DNA of 64,000 nucleotides. It comes from Luteolibacter flavescens. Its GTDB lineage: Bacteria > Verrucomicrobiota > Verrucomicrobiia > Verrucomicrobiales > Akkermansiaceae. Made by a program: the position numbers and the translations under genes. The notes below the pieces were generated by a model. It saw only the letters and a list, made by a program, of their open reading frames with translations, had not been told where the DNA came from and ran no database searches. Position 1 is the stretch's first letter. Each line of letters begins with the position of its first letter. Shown in pieces: positions 6,777 to 15,056 of this stretch. Location: positions 186,001-250,000 of the forward strand of contig NZ_JAPDDS010000001.1 in NCBI RefSeq assembly GCF_025950085.1, given 5' to 3'.

Positions 6777-9575
6777 CTAGTGATTGAAGATGAACTCCTT
6801 CGAGTTCAGCAGCGCCCAGAAGACATCATTCAGGATCTGCTGCTTCTCGCCGTTGTTCTTTCCTTCGTTCACGGCGGCCATGAGCTTCTCCATCTCGGCC
6901 GGGGTGGGTTCGCGGTTCACCGTTCTGAGGTAAAGGTGACGGATCACGTCTTCCGGGGACTTCTTCTCGGCCAGCAGCGATTGCACGATCTTGCCCTGGT
7001 TGATGCGATTGTGGGTGGCATCGCCATTCAGCAGGTGCAGCGCTTGGGAGAGGTTCGGCTCCATCTTCACCTCGCAGGAGCACACCGTGGCGCGGGTGGC
7101 GCGGCCAAAGGTGGTGAGGAAGTAGTTCGTCGTATTGCCATCGGCGATCTGCACCGCATTCGACCCGACCGGCAGGCCCTTGAATTTGTTAGGCGTCTGC
7201 GTCGCCTGCGAGATGCAGTCCAGCAGGACCTCCGCACGGATGCGGCGGACCATCGCGCGGGAGAAGTTGCGCGTGTCGGTCTCGTTTGTTTCGTTGGTGG
7301 CGCTGGAGAGTTGATAAGTGCGGGAGTTGCAGATGTCTCGCACCAGCTTCCGCAGGTCGTAGTCATACTCGACGAACTTGTCGGAGAGCGCCGCGAGAAG
7401 CTCGGGGTTTGCCGGCGGATTCGAGATCCGCACGTCGTCCACGGGATCGGTGATACCCACGCCGAAGAAGTGAGCCCAAGTCACGTTCGCGACGTTGCGG
7501 GAGAACCACGGGTTCTCGGTCGAGGTCAGCCACTCCGCCATCGCCTCGCGTCGCGATTGCTTGCCGAAGTTGTCGGGCGTCTTCGTCCCGAGGAAGCGCG
7601 GCTTCACCGGCTGCTTCGTCACCAGGTGAGGCACCTCGCCGCCGCCATCGAAGACGATACGCTCGCGCGGGTCCTCGGCGGGCTTGCGTTTCACCTGCGC
7701 GAAGAAGGAGGCGAAACCATAGTAATCATCCATTGTCCAGCGGTCGAAGGGATGATTGTGGCACTGCGCGCACTGGATGCGCGTGCCCATGAAGACCTGC
7801 GCGACATTCTCCGTGAGCTTCAGGACATCCTGCTCGATCTGGAAGAAATTCGTCGCCGGGCTGGAGAAGGTGCCGCCCTCCGAGGAGAGAAGCTCGCGCA
7901 CGATGTCGTTGAACGGCTGGTTGCCCGAGATTCGGTCGCGCAGCCAGTTGTAGTAGCCCAGTGCGGCCTTGTAGGAGACCTGTTGCGGGCCGTTGTTGAA
8001 GGTGCGGATCTGCAGCAGCTCCGCCCACTTCATCACCCACATTTCGGAGAATTCCTTCCGGCCGATCAACTCGTCCACGAGCGCTTCCCGCTTCTTCGGA
8101 TTCGTGTCCGCCAGGAATCTCTCGCGCTCGGATGGCTCGGGCAGCTTGCCGACCACGTCGATGAAGACGCGGCGCAGGAAGGTCTCGTCGTCGCAAAGCG
8201 GGGCGGGGATGATGCGCAGCTTGTGCAGCTTCTCGTGGACGTGCTTGTCGATGTAGTTGAACTCCGCCAGCTCTGGTCGCGTGTAGTCGAGATTCTTCGG
8301 GATCACGATCGCCTGCGCGACTTCGGTGAAGATCATGAAGCGGCCTAACAGGAATGCCTCGCCCCGGTTCTTCGACGTGGAGAGCCCGGTGCGGCCATTG
8401 ATCGAGACCGAGTTGTCATTCGACGTGGAGAAGGACGATAGGGTGGTCACGTCGCGGTCGGTGCCATCGGAGAAAGTCGCCTTCACCGTGAATGGCGTCT
8501 CCAGTTCACCGCCTTTCAGGACGAGCTGCGGCGGCTCGATGGTGATGCCGGTAGGCTGGGGGATCTCGCCTTGATCGTAGTTCGCCCCGTCCCGTATCCA
8601 CGCGACGAGCGTGTCGTAGGGTGCGCTGCCTTTGTCGAAGAGCTTCCCGCCGGTGTGGGGGACGTCGCCCACGGCCTTCGTGACCAGAAGTGATTCCTCT
8701 GGCAGCGCCTGATTGATGCGGCGGCCGGGACTCTCGCGAGTCAGGCGGAAGTGATCTCCCTGCGGATCGAAGCCATAGAGGGTGAGGTGAAAGCCATCCT
8801 TCCCGCGCGCGGAGCCGTGGCAGGAGCCGGTATTACAGCCCGCGGATGTCAGCACGGGCATCACGTCGAGCTGGAAGGAGACCGGTCTTGGCTTCGCCGC
8901 GTCCTTCACGGTGACGGTCACCTCGGACTTCAGCCCGCGATACTCGAGGTGCATCGTGGTGGTGCCGTCCTTCAGCGGCTTGAGCGTGGTGCCGTCCAGC
9001 TTCGCGATCGAAGGGTCGGCGACGCTCGCCTTGATCTGGCGCGTGATGTCCTGGGTTGCCGCGTCCTTGAAGCGCGCGATGACGAGCACCTTGTGAAAAT
9101 CCGCGGCGGTCTCCAGCGAGACATTCTTCGGGAAGGGCTCGATGGAGGCGATCTCGGGGTCCGCCGGCGCGTTCCAATCCGGCAGTGCAGTCTTCGGCCT
9201 CGGAGCCAGCACCACGCCCTCCGGCCATGGTGCGCCTTCTTTCATCCAGGTCTCCAAGGCACCAATCTCCTCCGGGGTGAGCGGGCCGCCCTTCGGAGGC
9301 ATGATCTCGTCGTCATCCTCATCCAGCTTCACGCGGACGAGCAGTTCGGACTTCTCCAGATGCTCCAGCACCATCGCAGGGCCGGTGCCGCCGCCTTTGA
9401 GGAATTCCTCACGGGTGGTCAGCAGCAGGTCGCCCTTCGTCTTGTCCGGATAGTGGCAGGAGACGCATTTCTTCTCCAGGATCAGCCGGACTTTTTCAAA
9501 TGACTCCGAAGCTCCCGCTAGCGTGGGGACGGCAAATGCAAGAAGCACCGCAGGCGTCGGAAATCCGGATGGCAT
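6777..9575 (-). CDS. PSCyt1-DUF1549-DUF1553 exported haem protein
   Basis: Large periplasmic protein (932 aa) with the architecture typical of Planctomycetota and Verrucomicrobiota. A signal peptide is followed by a PSCyt1 domain with C37-V-S-C-H41 and a distal M-P-P. An Ig-like region follows, then the C-N-T-G-S-C-H-G-S motif near residue 245 and a second Ig/Big2-like segment. DUF1549 (about 440-650) contains C-A-Q-C-H-N-H-P, and DUF1553 (about 665-915) follows with its usual ending K-E-F-I-F-N-H. There are thus three potential haem-c attachment or cysteine motifs. Such proteins are usually partnered with a DUF1501 protein, but none is present here. The next gene on the strand upstream encodes a ThuA protein, another common companion. 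A role in extracellular carbohydrate oxidation or degradation is proposed for the family but unproven. Confidence 0.9.
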   Translation of the reverse strand: MPSGFPTPAVLLAFAVPTLAGASESFEKVRLILEKKCVSCHYPDKTKGDLLLTTREEFLKGGGTGPAMVLEHLEKSELLVRVKLDEDDDEIMPPKGGPLTPEEIGALETWMKEGAPWPEGVVLAPRPKTALPDWNAPADPEIASIEPFPKNVSLETAADFHKVLVIARFKDAATQDITRQIKASVADPSIAKLDGTTLKPLKDGTTTMHLEYRGLKSEVTVTVKDAAKPRPVSFQLDVMPVLTSAGCNTGSCHGSARGKDGFHLTLYGFDPQGDHFRLTRESPGRRINQALPEESLLVTKAVGDVPHTGGKLFDKGSAPYDTLVAWIRDGANYDQGEIPQPTGITIEPPQLVLKGGELETPFTVKATFSDGTDRDVTTLSSFSTSNDNSVSINGRTGLSTSKNRGEAFLLGRFMIFTEVAQAIVIPKNLDYTRPELAEFNYIDKHVHEKLHKLRIIPAPLCDDETFLRRVFIDVVGKLPEPSERERFLADTNPKKREALVDELIGRKEFSEMWVMKWAELLQIRTFNNGPQQVSYKAALGYYNWLRDRISGNQPFNDIVRELLSSEGGTFSSPATNFFQIEQDVLKLTENVAQVFMGTRIQCAQCHNHPFDRWTMDDYYGFASFFAQVKRKPAEDPRERIVFDGGGEVPHLVTKQPVKPRFLGTKTPDNFGKQSRREAMAEWLTSTENPWFSRNVANVTWAHFFGVGITDPVDDVRISNPPANPELLAALSDKFVEYDYDLRKLVRDICNSRTYQLSSATNETNETDTRNFSRAMVRRIRAEVLLDCISQATQTPNKFKGLPVGSNAVQIADGNTTNYFLTTFGRATRATVCSCEVKMEPNLSQALHLLNGDATHNRINQGKIVQSLLAEKKSPEDVIRHLYLRTVNREPTPAEMEKLMAAVNEGKNNGEKQQILNDVFWALLNSKEFIFNH

Positions 9576-9655
9576 CTCCCGATTACGACGCCTCCGCGAA
9601 GTTTCTCACAGAAGAAATGCTTTTCCGCGAGGTGTCGGGCCGTGTGCCCGGCGGT

Positions 9656-10636
9656 TCACTTCATGTCCGCCGGCTTCACGCCCTTCCGGTAGCCCTTGAA
9701 GCCGAAGTTCGTGGGCTTGTAATCGCCCACGGGTTCCACATCGAGCTTCTCCGGGACGGGCAATCCGCAGGCCCAGTAGGTGGAATTGACCACGAAACGG
9801 GTCAGGCCGGGCTCCAGGAAATCGGTCGCCGCGCCCATGGTGGAGCAGATCACCTTCTGGCTCTTGCCATTGTCGAGCTTGCGGTCGCGCACCCAGGCCA
9901 CGGGCATCATCGGCTTGTTCTTGTCGCCATCCACGGCGGCGTCCTCGGGCTTCATTCCCGCCAGCACCGCACCGCGCAGCAGCACCGTGGCATCCTCGGG
10001 CAAGCCCCGGATGCCATAGACATCGGTGGGTCCCCAGACGTCGGTCACTCCGGTAAGAAGAGGGTGGCTCTTGTTTGCCTCCTCGATGATTCCGCGGGTG
10101 CTCTGGCTGCCGTGGTCGCCGTGGTGATTCACCCAGGTCTCGCCAAGGATCTTCTTCCCGAAGCCGCCATCGGAATCAAACGACCACGAGGCATACTTGC
10201 TCTCCTTGTTGCGGCTATAGTTGAAGGCGTGGGTGGACGTGCGCAGGCCCAGCAGCGGCTTGCCCGCCTCCACGTGATCCACGATGTGCTTCATTTTGTC
10301 GTCCGGCAGCTCGCGGAAGCGCAGGCCGAGGACGAGGAAATCGGCGGAGTCGATCGACTCAATGCCGGGGATATTCGTCTGCTCATCCGGATTGATATCG
10401 CCGGTCTTCGTGTCGATGGAGAAGAGGACGGTGCACTTGAAGCCATGCTTCTCTGCCAGCAGCTTGCCGAGCATCGGGAAGGCTTCCTCGGAGCGATACT
10501 CCTCATCGCCGCTCACGAAGACCACGTGCTTGCCCTTGCCGGGGCCGGACTTGCCCTCGAAGACAATCCAAGAATCGTCAGCCATGGCGGAGGAGGCGAG
10601 GACGAGTGGCACGAGCAGGGAAACGGTGGGCTTCAT
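9656..10636 (-). CDS. Exported ThuA-domain protein
   Basis: A signal peptide ending near A-S-S-A-M-A is followed by a ThuA-like fold (class I glutamine amidotransferase-like, trehalose-utilisation family). Visible features are the first strand H-V-V-F-V-S-G-D-E-E-Y-R-S-E-E, the nucleophile-elbow region L-G-L-R-T-S-T-H-A-F, and the conserved W-V-N-H-H-G-D-H-G-S segment. The start at 10636 is chosen because it gives a clean signal peptide; an in-frame ATG at 10687 adds 17 residues that spoil it. ThuA proteins are frequent beside cytochrome and sugar-dehydrogenase genes in this phylum and are thought to act on sugars or sugar derivatives. The reaction is not established. The upstream neighbour encodes an EEP-fold protein and the downstream one a DUF1549/DUF1553 protein. 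Confidence 0.85.
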   Translation of the reverse strand: MKPTVSLLVPLVLASSAMADDSWIVFEGKSGPGKGKHVVFVSGDEEYRSEEAFPMLGKLLAEKHGFKCTVLFSIDTKTGDINPDEQTNIPGIESIDSADFLVLGLRFRELPDDKMKHIVDHVEAGKPLLGLRTSTHAFNYSRNKESKYASWSFDSDGGFGKKILGETWVNHHGDHGSQSTRGIIEEANKSHPLLTGVTDVWGPTDVYGIRGLPEDATVLLRGAVLAGMKPEDAAVDGDKNKPMMPVAWVRDRKLDNGKSQKVICSTMGAATDFLEPGLTRFVVNSTYWACGLPVPEKLDVEPVGDYKPTNFGFKGYRKGVKPADMK

Positions 10637-10760
10637 GGTTGGATTACCAGCCAACCAAGCGGCTTCTTGCGGGAGCGCAAGAATCATCCCGTGAATGTGC
10701 CTTTTTTCGGGATAAAAGTGCCTGTCCGCGACGGATTGGAATATCCATCCATCTCGTGGC

Positions 10761-11678
10761 TCATGGCCATCTAACCCTGGCCCAGACCGGGAAGTGGTCG
10801 GACGGCTCTTCTTCCCTCGCTTGCTCCACTCGGATGCCCGAGGCCTCCACCTTCGCGCCGCGGCTGACGAAGATGTGATCCACCTTTGCCAAGCCGTCTC
10901 GGTGGCCTTGCCAGAAGTGCAGCGTGCGCCGGTTTTTCACGCCCGCGTGCAGTGTCTGGTAGGTGTCGATCAACGATGTGTCCCACGCCGGCTTCCTGGA
11001 GCCAGCGAGGGTCACGGATTTGCCGGTGAAGTACTGCACCGCCGGATTTCCCTCGGTCGCATTGAAGTCGCCCAGCAGCACCACGGGTTCATCCGGATGG
11101 GGGCGTGAGTCGATCCGCTGGGCGATCAGTGGTGCCGCCCGTTCGCGCGAGGGCTGGTTCCGGTGGTCCCAGTGGGTATTGAAGACGCAGAAGCCGCGCC
11201 CGGTGCTGCGGTCCACGAGACGGACCCACGCGACGGTGCGCGGGTAGGTGTTTCCCCAATTCATCGATCCCGGCGTTTCCGGCTGATCCGAGAGCCAGAA
11301 AGTCCCGCCGTGGGTCTTCTCAAAGCGATCCCGGCGGAAAAAGATCGCGGCATACTCGCCACCCCGCTTGCCATCCTCGCGGCCCACGCCGTGGAAATCA
11401 TAGTCCGGCAGCGAGGCCCGCAGATCAGCGGCCTGGCCATGGAGGCACTCCTGCACGCCGAAGACGTCGGGATTCATGGTCCGCAGGGACCGCACGAGGC
11501 GGCCCACCCGCTTCGACCACGCACGCCAGTCCTGCTCGCTCGGGTTTTCGTAGCGGATGTTGAAGGTGGCCAGCGTCAGCGACAGCGCTCCGTCTTCCGA
11601 GACCGCGACGGCCTTCGGCGCTTCGCGTTCGCAGGTGGAGATGGTGGCAAACAGGCCGCAGCAGAGGAGCCACTTCAT
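10761..11678 (-). CDS. Endonuclease/exonuclease/phosphatase-fold lipoprotein or secreted protein
   Basis: Member of the EEP superfamily (DNase I-like metal-dependent phosphoesterases). Metal-binding and catalytic motifs are visible in order: T-F-N-I-R-Y-E-N near the N-terminus, G-V-Q-E-C-L (metal-binding Glu), G-D-F-N-A-T-E-G-N (Asp/Asn) and S-D-H-F-P-V-W (catalytic His) close to the C-terminus. The N-terminus has a hydrophobic run with Cys residues (L-L-C-C-G-L-F-A-T-I-S-T-C), compatible with a signal peptide or a lipoprotein box, so the protein is probably exported. The bacterial relatives of this size are usually annotated as endonuclease/exonuclease/phosphatase family hydrolases and could act on nucleic acids or phospho-sugars/lipids. 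The start overlaps a very short upstream frame (ATGA). Confidence 0.88.
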   Translation of the reverse strand: MKWLLCCGLFATISTCEREAPKAVAVSEDGALSLTLATFNIRYENPSEQDWRAWSKRVGRLVRSLRTMNPDVFGVQECLHGQAADLRASLPDYDFHGVGREDGKRGGEYAAIFFRRDRFEKTHGGTFWLSDQPETPGSMNWGNTYPRTVAWVRLVDRSTGRGFCVFNTHWDHRNQPSRERAAPLIAQRIDSRPHPDEPVVLLGDFNATEGNPAVQYFTGKSVTLAGSRKPAWDTSLIDTYQTLHAGVKNRRTLHFWQGHRDGLAKVDHIFVSRGAKVEASGIRVEQAREEEPSDHFPVWARVRWP

Positions 11679-11752
11679 TCGTCAGGCAGGTCGTCGGGCC
11701 CCTCGATGGAGCCGCTTCGTGCCGTGCGCAAGGCCTTCCGGACCTCACGCAT
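11675..11752 (-). CDS. Possible 25-codon ORF coupled to the EEP gene
   Basis: On the minus strand, between the L,D-transpeptidase stop and the EEP start, a frame reads M-R-E-V-R-K-A-L-R-T-A-R-S-G-S-I-E-G-P-D, then D-L-P-D-E, and stops with TGA overlapping the EEP start codon (ATGA). The frame is the same as that of the transpeptidase and stays open from that gene's stop onward. The composition is charged and protein-like, with high GC3. It could be a small coupled leader peptide or a decayed gene tail. No homologue is recognised. Confidence 0.25.
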   Translation of the reverse strand: MREVRKALRTARSGSIEGPDDLPDE

Positions 11753-11800
11753 GGCATCGTCGTCCCTAGAGCGGCAGCAATGCGGGCTTTTGCCTCGCTG

Positions 11801-13000
11801 TCAGCGGATCTCCACGGTCGCCCCCGGACGGATCAGCGTCGGGATGCGGATGGCGTCCCAGTTTGCCAGGCGGATGCATCCGGCGCTGCGGGCACGGCCG
11901 ATGGTTTCCGGATCGGAGGTGCCGTGCAGGCCGATTCCCGGCTTGCTGAGGCCGTTCCAGATGATGCCTACCGGGCTGTTCGGGCCGGGCGGGATGTTAA
12001 GCGCGTTGTTTGAGCGCTTGCCGGTATCGAGCAGCGATTGGTCATAGCGCCAGACTGGCAGCTCCACGCTGTTGTTCATCTTCCACACGCCTTTGTGGAT
12101 GAACTGTGGCTTGCCCGGAGTGATAGGGAAGGATGCCACCAGCGCGCGGTTCGCGACCGGGGCCGACTTCGGCTTCACCAGCACGGGCTGGTTGGAGACG
12201 GGCTCATCTTCCTCGATCAGCAGGGCAGGGGGAGCTCCCTCGAAAATGCGGACCTGATTCTTGACGGTATCCACCACGGCGTGGCGCTCGGACATCGTCG
12301 GATCGGCCTCGTAGCGCTTGCCATTGACGTTCTCGATCAGGAAGGGCTTCACGTTCGGCACGATGAGGGTGCCGCCGGTCTTCACGCCCCATGTGTTCTT
12401 CGAGCCATTCAGCTCGAGGATGAAATCGACGTCCGTGTGGTAGCGCTCCGCCATGAACTCAGCGATGCTGCGGTAGCTCATGCGCTTCGCCTTTGCCTGC
12501 GCGGCTCGGTTGTGGGAAAGCCCGCTGTTCACCCACTTCGTGGCGACATCCGGCACGATCGCCATGCCAAAGGCATTCGGCACCGCCTTGCGCGCCGCTG
12601 CCATCACGGGGCCCATGTCGTGGGCCTCGTGGCCATGCACTTCGTTCCAGGAAGCAACCGCCTGAATGGTGAAGCGGCCCGGCTTCCCGTCGATGATGCC
12701 GGGGCCGAAATTCGATTGATCGAGGAAAACCTGGAGGCGGATCGCATCCTCTCCCGTCGGCAGATTCGCCACCTCGGGGGCATCGGTTTTGATATTCTTC
12801 TTCTGCTCCGGCATCTTCACCACGCCGGGCGCGATAGGGGTGCACTGCTGCACCACCGCTGCCGGGGCAGGGGCGGGAGGAGTGGCAGCCTTTTCCTCAG
12901 GAGTGATTTCCGATGGATCGACAGGCAGAGCCCGCAGGGGATCGGCATCAGCGGTGAAAACGGTGGCAAGAACGGCGGCGGCGACGGATTTCCGGAACAT
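11801..13000 (-). CDS. Exported L,D-transpeptidase (YkuD family)
   Basis: Peptidoglycan cross-linking or lipoprotein-anchoring enzyme acting in the periplasm. The C-terminal YkuD domain carries the signature H-G-T-S-D-P-E-T-I-G-R-A-R-S-A-G-C-I-R-L, with the catalytic Cys and the upstream His. A peptidoglycan-binding-like segment (about residues 60-200, with Q-V-F-L-D-Q-S-N-F-G-P-G-I-I-D-G-K-P-G) and a short LysM-like stretch precede it. The ATG at 13000 (M-F-R-K-S-V-A-A-A-V-L-A) gives a good signal peptide; an in-frame start at 13054 would bury it behind 18 residues. A Pro/Ala-rich linker follows the signal peptide. The gene heads a run of minus-strand genes and lies back-to-back with the plus-strand tRNA-Gln locus. 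Confidence 0.92.
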   Translation of the reverse strand: MFRKSVAAAVLATVFTADADPLRALPVDPSEITPEEKAATPPAPAPAAVVQQCTPIAPGVVKMPEQKKNIKTDAPEVANLPTGEDAIRLQVFLDQSNFGPGIIDGKPGRFTIQAVASWNEVHGHEAHDMGPVMAAARKAVPNAFGMAIVPDVATKWVNSGLSHNRAAQAKAKRMSYRSIAEFMAERYHTDVDFILELNGSKNTWGVKTGGTLIVPNVKPFLIENVNGKRYEADPTMSERHAVVDTVKNQVRIFEGAPPALLIEEDEPVSNQPVLVKPKSAPVANRALVASFPITPGKPQFIHKGVWKMNNSVELPVWRYDQSLLDTGKRSNNALNIPPGPNSPVGIIWNGLSKPGIGLHGTSDPETIGRARSAGCIRLANWDAIRIPTLIRPGATVEIR

Positions 13001-13113
13001 CTTCGAATAGTTTGAAGGTCGGGACGCAGGGAGTATTTCAGAAATCCGCGCCATGTCACGCGATGAAGCCTAACGGTTCGCGACGCTTTTGCGAAATCGG
13101 GTCAAATTCCGCA

Positions 13114-13142
13114 TTGCCAAAACAAAAAGGTCCGCCTAGCTT
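13114..13142 (+). promoter_or_regulatory. Promoter of the first tRNA-Gln gene
   Basis: TTGCCA (13114-13119), 17-bp spacer, then TAGCTT (13137-13142), 19 bases before the tRNA. The same TTGCCA and CCTAGCTT elements recur at the same place before the second tRNA-Gln gene although the spacers differ, which argues for function. Confidence 0.6.
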
Positions 13143-13161
13143 GCGCGCCCCGACGCCGAAG

Positions 13162-13232
13162 AGCCCCTTGGTGTAATGGTAACACTACGGATTTTGATTC
13201 CGTCTTTCCAGGTTCGAGTCCTGGGGGGGCTG
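13162..13232 (+). tRNA. tRNA-Gln (anticodon TTG)
   Basis: A complete cloverleaf of 71 nt can be folded by eye. The acceptor stem is AGCCCCT/GGGGGCT with one G-T pair, the D stem GTGT/ACAC, the anticodon stem ACGGA/TCCGT with loop TTTTGAT (anticodon TTG, reading CAA/CAG), and the T stem CCAGG/CCTGG with loop TTCGAGT. The discriminator is G. CCA is not encoded. Leader bases 13157-13161 (CGAAG) can pair with trailer bases 13235-13239 (CTTCG), extending the acceptor helix in the precursor after a 3-nt bulge. Confidence 0.95.
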
Positions 13233-13435
13233 CTCTTCGAGATAAGTCTATTTTCAGCGAGCTAAGGTATCCTCCTTTGGAAACCGCCCTGAAAAGCCTC
13301 CCGCTTGGTCAAAGCGACATTCCTCGTTTTGCTCACCTTGAGCGCTCGCGAACTTCACCAGTTTCAGGCTTTCGGCGGGATCTGCCTCAAGGTCCGGTTT
13401 GGGTGACAACAATGGGCCAATCACTCATTTTCCTG

Positions 13436-13463
13436 TTGCCAATTCGGCCTGCTTTCCTAGCTT
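13436..13463 (+). promoter_or_regulatory. Promoter of the second tRNA-Gln gene
   Basis: TTGCCA (13436-13441), 16-bp spacer, then TAGCTT (13458-13463), 16 bases before the tRNA. Both hexamers and the CC before the -10 match the promoter of the first tRNA-Gln gene. Nothing else of note is seen in the 247 bases between the two tRNAs. Confidence 0.6.
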
Positions 13464-13479
13464 CGCCGCGCAGGAAAAG

Positions 13480-13550
13480 AGCCCCTTGGTGTAATGGTAA
13501 CACTACGGATTCTGATTCCGTCTTTCCAGGTTCGAGTCCTGGGGGGGCTG
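13480..13550 (+). tRNA. tRNA-Gln (anticodon CTG)
   Basis: This 71-nt tRNA differs from the first only at the wobble position: the anticodon loop is TTCTGAT, giving anticodon CTG for CAG codons. It arose by duplication. Leader AGGAAAAG (13472-13479) is complementary, with one bulged T, to trailer CTTTTTCCT (13553-13561). The sequences differ from those at the first gene but keep the pairing. The T-run in the trailer probably also terminates transcription. CCA is not encoded. Confidence 0.95.
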
Positions 13551-13694
13551 CTCTTTTTCCTCCAATGTATCGCTAACTGATGCATGCGGTATGCGGCTGG
13601 CACTCTGCTGGCCCACGGCTTCCCGCAGCATCTCAAGCTGCGGCACTGGACGAGCAAGACCGGGATCTGCGTGATTAGGCGCCGCTGTAAAGCC

Positions 13695-14975
13695 TCACAC
13701 CATCGAGTGCATCCAGAACATCACGGAGTCCTCCACGTTCGCGATCATGCGGACTTGGCTGTCCTGTGAGATGACGAAGCCGATAACGCCGGGCTCCACG
13801 GAGCAGAGGCGATAGACCGCGCGGTGCCGGGTGCCGTCGGATTGGACATTCCAGTCGGTGAGCACGGTGCCGTCGAGGTCGTGCGCCTGGAAGACGCGGA
13901 AGACGTTGTGCGAGACCTGGATCTCGCCGCCGAAGCCGAGGACGCGCACGCCCTGGTCGAGCACCATCGCGCCATCCACCAGCATGAGGTCGGAGAAGAA
14001 GCGGGCCAGTTCGAAGAAAGCTTCCTCAAGCCGGTCGAGCTCCGCGTCCTTGCTGGTGCGGAAGACCTGCCACGCATCCTCGATTGTCGAGCCTTCCGGG
14101 CAAAGCTGCCCCACCCGCCGGATGATCTTTTTCATCAGGTGCGGGAAGCGGCGGCCGGCCTCATCCGACTCCGAGGTGTATTTGCAGTCGATCCAGCGGA
14201 AGGGATCACCGTCCACGCCGGTCGAGGGCAGGAAGACGACGGTGCCGCCATGGCCGCTGGTGCGGACGAGATTGATCACCCGCTTCACGAATTGCAGCGA
14301 GACGAGGTGACAGAGCTCCGAGTAGTCCTCCTGGCTCAGGGTCTGCGGCAGGCACTTGTCGCCGAGTTCCTGAACGAGGTGCAGCCGCAGGTGGGCGAAG
14401 CGCTCGCGCAGCAGGCGCGACTGGAAGACATCCAGCCGCGGGCCATAGAACTCCCGCCCGCGCCATTCCCCGATGAGCTGGTAGTCGTGGTAAAACAGCA
14501 GCCATCCCGGGTCGCGGACGTGGATGATGGGGTGGAGGATCGAGTGGCTGGCGGGCTTGCGGCCGCCGGCGACGAGATTCATCCAGCGCGGGCCGGTATT
14601 CAGGATGCCCCAGATGCGCAGGCCACGGTCGCGGTCCGGCCACACCGCCACGGCGGAGTGGAAGAAGCTGGCGGCGGGGCTGAGACGCTTGATCTCATTC
14701 GACGAAAACGCGTGCGGCGTGGTGAAGCGGATCGCATGCACGCCATCCGGCGGTCCATCCGAGAGGGGAAAGGCATCCGGCGGCGCGAGGATGACGCGGG
14801 CACGGACCGGCCGGCCTTCCTCCTTCAGCAGGCTCGACGAGAAAAGGATGTCGCAGGCGCGGCGGATCTCCTCCTGAGACGGGCAGTCCGGGCGGTCATT
14901 CAGCAGCCGGTAGAGCTGGGCGACCATCCCGGCGAGGTCGATCGGTGAAGGAGCGGTGGCGACCATCTCGGACAT
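13695..14975 (-). CDS. DACNV sensor plus DisA_N-type diadenylate cyclase domain protein
   Basis: Probable cyclic di-AMP synthase, 426 aa. The C-terminal region (about 320-415) has the two hallmark motifs of the DAC (DisA_N) fold: D-G-A (about residues 334-336) within V-D-G-A-M-V-L-D-Q-G, and R-H-R (about 383-385) in S-D-G-T-R-H-R-A-V, followed by V-I-S-Q-D-S-Q-V-R. Both motifs look intact, so catalysis of 2 ATP to c-di-AMP is plausible. The N-terminal ~300 residues resemble the putative sensor domain that accompanies such DAC domains (DACNV type). No membrane segment or signal peptide is evident. The start at 14975 is used because the frame upstream is antisense to the GH18 gene. It is transcribed divergently from that gene. 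Confidence 0.8.
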   Translation of the reverse strand: MSEMVATAPSPIDLAGMVAQLYRLLNDRPDCPSQEEIRRACDILFSSSLLKEEGRPVRARVILAPPDAFPLSDGPPDGVHAIRFTTPHAFSSNEIKRLSPAASFFHSAVAVWPDRDRGLRIWGILNTGPRWMNLVAGGRKPASHSILHPIIHVRDPGWLLFYHDYQLIGEWRGREFYGPRLDVFQSRLLRERFAHLRLHLVQELGDKCLPQTLSQEDYSELCHLVSLQFVKRVINLVRTSGHGGTVVFLPSTGVDGDPFRWIDCKYTSESDEAGRRFPHLMKKIIRRVGQLCPEGSTIEDAWQVFRTSKDAELDRLEEAFFELARFFSDLMLVDGAMVLDQGVRVLGFGGEIQVSHNVFRVFQAHDLDGTVLTDWNVQSDGTRHRAVYRLCSVEPGVIGFVISQDSQVRMIANVEDSVMFWMHSMV

Positions 14976-15056
14976 GACATGAGTAAAGGGGATGTGTGCG
15001 CTGCCGTCCAGAGTCAGGCTTGAAACATTGTGTGTCACCGTGTCGTTTTCGCGGGG

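Noticed and set aside
6729-8348. 539-codon open frame on the plus strand
   Set aside because: It is wholly antisense to the DUF1549/DUF1553 gene, whose motifs are clear. High GC leaves long empty frames on the opposite strand; its translation is low-complexity and Val/Leu/Arg-rich with no family match.
13277-13576. 99-codon plus-strand frame spanning both the inter-tRNA gap and the second tRNA
   Set aside because: It runs through a tRNA gene, has no start context and a Ser/Arg/Pro-rich translation. The gap holds only the tRNA promoter.
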